Positions 6,159 through 7,873 of a DNA stretch of 7,873 nt are shown here, piece by piece. The first letter of the stretch is position 1; each line of letters starts with the position of its first letter. The notes beneath the pieces were generated by a model that was given only the letters and a program-made list of their open reading frames with translations, had not been told where the DNA came from and ran no database searches. The stretch lies in NCBI GenBank assembly GCA_016278585.1, contig JADQBO010000281.1, positions 1-7,873 on the forward strand. Reading direction: 5' to 3'. This DNA comes from Desulfosporosinus sp. Its GTDB lineage: Bacteria; Bacillota; Desulfitobacteriia; Desulfitobacteriales; Desulfitobacteriaceae. Position numbers and translations under genes: made by a program.

Positions 6159-7265
6159 TTATCGACCCTTTTCTACAGCCATCCGTTTAAACTTTTCCCG
6201 AGCGTTTTCTGGGGGAATAGATAAGACGTCTCGACGAGACATAGCCAAAGCACCACTGGGACAGGCGGCAGAACACACACCACACCCTATACAAATTTCA
6301 CTCTTCAAGACAGGTACTTCAACCCCATTTCCCTGATCTGTCATAGAGATCGCCTGAATATGGCATTTTTCGGCACAAATTCCGCAACTGATACAGTTTT
6401 CCAGTTCAAAGGACGGAACAAAATTACTCGAGTGAGTTGCGAAGATCTGTTGTTCATTGATCCCACGGAGAACATTACAGCAACAACCACAACAATTGCA
6501 AATGTAAGTCGGTTTATTCATCACATTATCACACAGGTGAACTAAACCAAGTTCTTGAGTCTGAGCAAGCACCTTAAGTAGATCCTCGACAGTTGCTGGT
6601 TTACCTAACCCCTTACGAACTATCCATTCCGCGGCTCCACCAAGGGACATGCAGACTTCCACTGGTGCATCACAGGCTTTACCGAGATGGGCTCTTTCAT
6701 GACGACAAGCGCACATGGTGATGGCACCACCACCCGATTGCCGAATAATTTCCATTGCTTTCTCATAGTCCAATACTTCAGTCTCTACTGCTAAAGGCAT
6801 AACACTCTCATAAATCAAGGTTCGCATGATCTTCGTATCCAGTCCAGCAATTTCTTTCATGACTCCAGGACTGTGAAAATAGGTGTCAAATAGCTCTGCC
6901 AACTCTTTCATGTTCACTTGATCCCTTGTTCTCATAAAAGTATATTCAAAGAATCCCACTAATACAGGGGCCAACATATAATAGAAGGAATTTTTGCGAG
7001 GTATATCTAGAACCAAACCCTTGTCAGACATTCCATCTAAGATAGCTTTTAATTCGCTCTCCTCTATGCCGGTAATGGATGAGATTTTTTCTAAGGACAT
7101 TGGAATTAGAGAGAATTGGCTACCCACTAAAGCTTCTCGTTCGGTATACAGACGATGAAGAATTGCCATAAGATCTTCATTGATCGGTGCACCTTCTGGA
7201 CTCTTACTTAGACGTTCCGCAAGTGCATGGTATATCTCTTCTTTAGCGTTAATTATATGGCCCAC
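6159..7265 (-). CDS. Multi-cluster 4Fe-4S ferredoxin-type protein with winged-helix-like N-terminus
   Basis: This 368-residue cytosolic protein is probably an electron-transfer or oxidoreductase subunit. Two C-terminal [4Fe-4S] ferredoxin motifs are clear: C291-x2-C294-x2-C297-x3-C301 (followed by His rather than the usual Pro) and C325-x2-C328-x2-C331-x3-C335-Pro. Upstream there is a second cysteine-rich region: CACRHE (185-190), C198, C205, C245 and the striking CNCCGCCC (256-263), making 19 cysteines in all. The N-terminal 100 residues look like a helix-turn-helix/winged fold (SLEKISSITGIEESELKAIL, 57-76), common in this ferredoxin-like family, but DNA binding is not shown. No signal peptide or membrane segment is seen. 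The start is GTG (7265-7263), with AGGGGG at 7273-7278 seven nt upstream. It follows the frameshifted flavin oxidoreductase by 26 nt, so it probably exchanges electrons with it or belongs to the same pathway; the substrate is unknown. Confidence 0.88.
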   Translation of the reverse strand: MGHIINAKEEIYHALAERLSKSPEGAPINEDLMAILHRLYTEREALVGSQFSLIPMSLEKISSITGIEESELKAILDGMSDKGLVLDIPRKNSFYYMLAPVLVGFFEYTFMRTRDQVNMKELAELFDTYFHSPGVMKEIAGLDTKIMRTLIYESVMPLAVETEVLDYEKAMEIIRQSGGGAITMCACRHERAHLGKACDAPVEVCMSLGGAAEWIVRKGLGKPATVEDLLKVLAQTQELGLVHLCDNVMNKPTYICNCCGCCCNVLRGINEQQIFATHSSNFVPSFELENCISCGICAEKCHIQAISMTDQGNGVEVPVLKSEICIGCGVCSAACPSGALAMSRRDVLSIPPENAREKFKRMAVEKGR

Positions 7266-7272
7266 ACTCTTT

Positions 7273-7278
7273 CCCCCT
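7273..7278 (-). promoter_or_regulatory. Ribosome-binding site supporting the GTG start of the Fe-S protein
   Basis: AGGGGG on the minus strand, 7 nt before the GTG at 7265-7263. The first in-frame ATG lies about 30 codons further in, inside the N-terminal domain, so the GTG is preferred. Confidence 0.6.
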
Positions 7279-7291
7279 CTTCGAAGTTGCT

Positions 7292-7873
7292 TTATTTAAT
7301 CCCCTCAGCATAAGCTTCGTGAACTGCATCTAGTACTTTGCGCGGTTTTGATGCATCTCCGATAACGCTTAAATTCTCAATCTTATCTTGCAGGGCATTG
7401 TAAAGTTCATTTTGGGAACAGGAACCTACCGCTAAAACAACTGAATCTGTAGGGATAACTTTTGGGTACTATCAACAGCGTTCTCCACAAGAACACCCTC
7501 CGAGCGAATTTCGAGCACTTTATGGTTGTCTAAACAATTCACTTTGTAACGTTTTAAATCTGCTAACATGGACCAGCGGGTACTGGCGCCGATGTCTCGA
7601 CCAATTCCTCTTGCCATCTCTAAAAGAGTAATCTTTTTACTTCCTTGTGTCAACAAGCGATGGAGTTCCTGGTCTGTTTCAGCTTGCTGCACCATGAGGA
7701 AACGCAAGGTTTCGCTATCCAAAGTGCCAGATTCAGCCAGAAGTAAAGCAGTATCCACACCGACTGCTCCACCACCAACGATAATCACGTTTTGCCCAGT
7801 TTTTTTACGGCCAAGTAAGACATCCCACGCTTGAAGAACTTCTACTCCTTCTTCGATTTTGATGGGCGGAGTG
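7292..7873 (-). pseudogene. FAD/NAD(P)-binding oxidoreductase, 2,4-dienoyl-CoA/enoate reductase-like C-terminal part; frameshifted, 5' end outside window
   Basis: The visible part is the C-terminal pyridine-nucleotide/FAD-binding section of a large flavoprotein related to 2,4-dienoyl-CoA reductase (FadH), enoate reductase and BaiCD. In those enzymes an FMN/Fe-S TIM barrel precedes this section. The first frame is open from the edge: VEVLQAWDVLLGRKKTGQNV, then the Rossmann motif IIVGGGAVGVDTALLLAE. An inserted segment (GTLDSETLRFLMVQQAETDQELHRLL) follows before ITLLEM; I recall such an insert in some clostridial and deltaproteobacterial members. The frame breaks after VENAVDSTQK at the A run 7460-7463 and stops at 7432. 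Reading on in the next frame gives VIPTDSVVLAVGSCSQNELY and VIGDASKPRKVLDAVHEAYA, the conserved GD motif and C-terminus, ending in TAA at 7292-7294. One missing A restores the whole protein, so this is either a recent mutation or a sequencing error. The Fe-S protein gene follows after 26 nt. Confidence 0.82.

Noticed and set aside
7455..7470. Programmed -1 ribosomal frameshift in the oxidoreductase
   Set aside because: The site reads C-CAA-AAG in frame, so the P-site tRNA could not re-pair well after a slip. I saw no clear stimulatory hairpin or internal Shine-Dalgarno, and this family is not known to use frameshifting. A plain one-base deletion or sequencing error is simpler.

Overview
The window looks like chromosomal DNA from a Gram-positive, probably anaerobic, member of the Firmicutes. 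The supporting signs are strong Shine-Dalgarno sites before every start, TTG and GTG starts, moderate-to-low GC, Bacillus-type ParE/ParC sequences and a cysteine-rich Fe-S protein typical of anaerobes. A Desulfosporosinus/Desulfitobacterium-like clostridium is my best guess, but it is an inference from protein flavour only. All supported genes lie on the minus strand, so transcription runs from the right end to the left end.

From right to left (transcription order): (1) 7873-7292, the C-terminal part of an FAD/NAD(P)-dependent oxidoreductase of the 2,4-dienoyl-CoA reductase/enoate reductase type, broken by a one-base frameshift in an A run at 7460-7463. (2) 7265-6159, a 368-residue multi-cluster Fe-S protein, 26 nt downstream of the first gene and probably in the same operon, closed by a hairpin terminator at 6050-6092. 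(3) 5950-5360, an HPP-family membrane protein. (4) 5324-4896, a universal stress protein (UspA family), 35 nt behind the HPP gene. (5) A 169-nt gap with a good sigma-A-type promoter (4818-4846). (6) 4726-2813, topoisomerase IV subunit B (parE type, TTG start), followed 20 nt later by (7) 2792-372, topoisomerase IV subunit A (parC type). (8) 272-1, the N-terminal 90 codons of an unrecognised protein that runs off the left edge.

Functional picture: ParE and ParC together form a heterotetrameric type II topoisomerase that decatenates and relaxes DNA. The HPP transporter-like protein and the Usp form a second small unit, probably tied to anion or metabolic stress. The oxidoreductase and the Fe-S protein suggest a flavin/Fe-S electron-transfer module.

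No mobile element, CRISPR array, tRNA or rRNA is visible, and no gene-free stretch exceeds about 210 nt. The most interesting non-coding signal is a 13-pair complementarity, including two G-U pairs, between the region just after parC and the ribosome-binding site of the next gene. A candidate -10 box lies inside the loop, so read-through transcripts and locally initiated transcripts could differ in translatability. A second signal is an 11-bp palindrome near -39 of a candidate HPP promoter that lacks a recognisable -35 box. Nothing here is clearly a new biological system.
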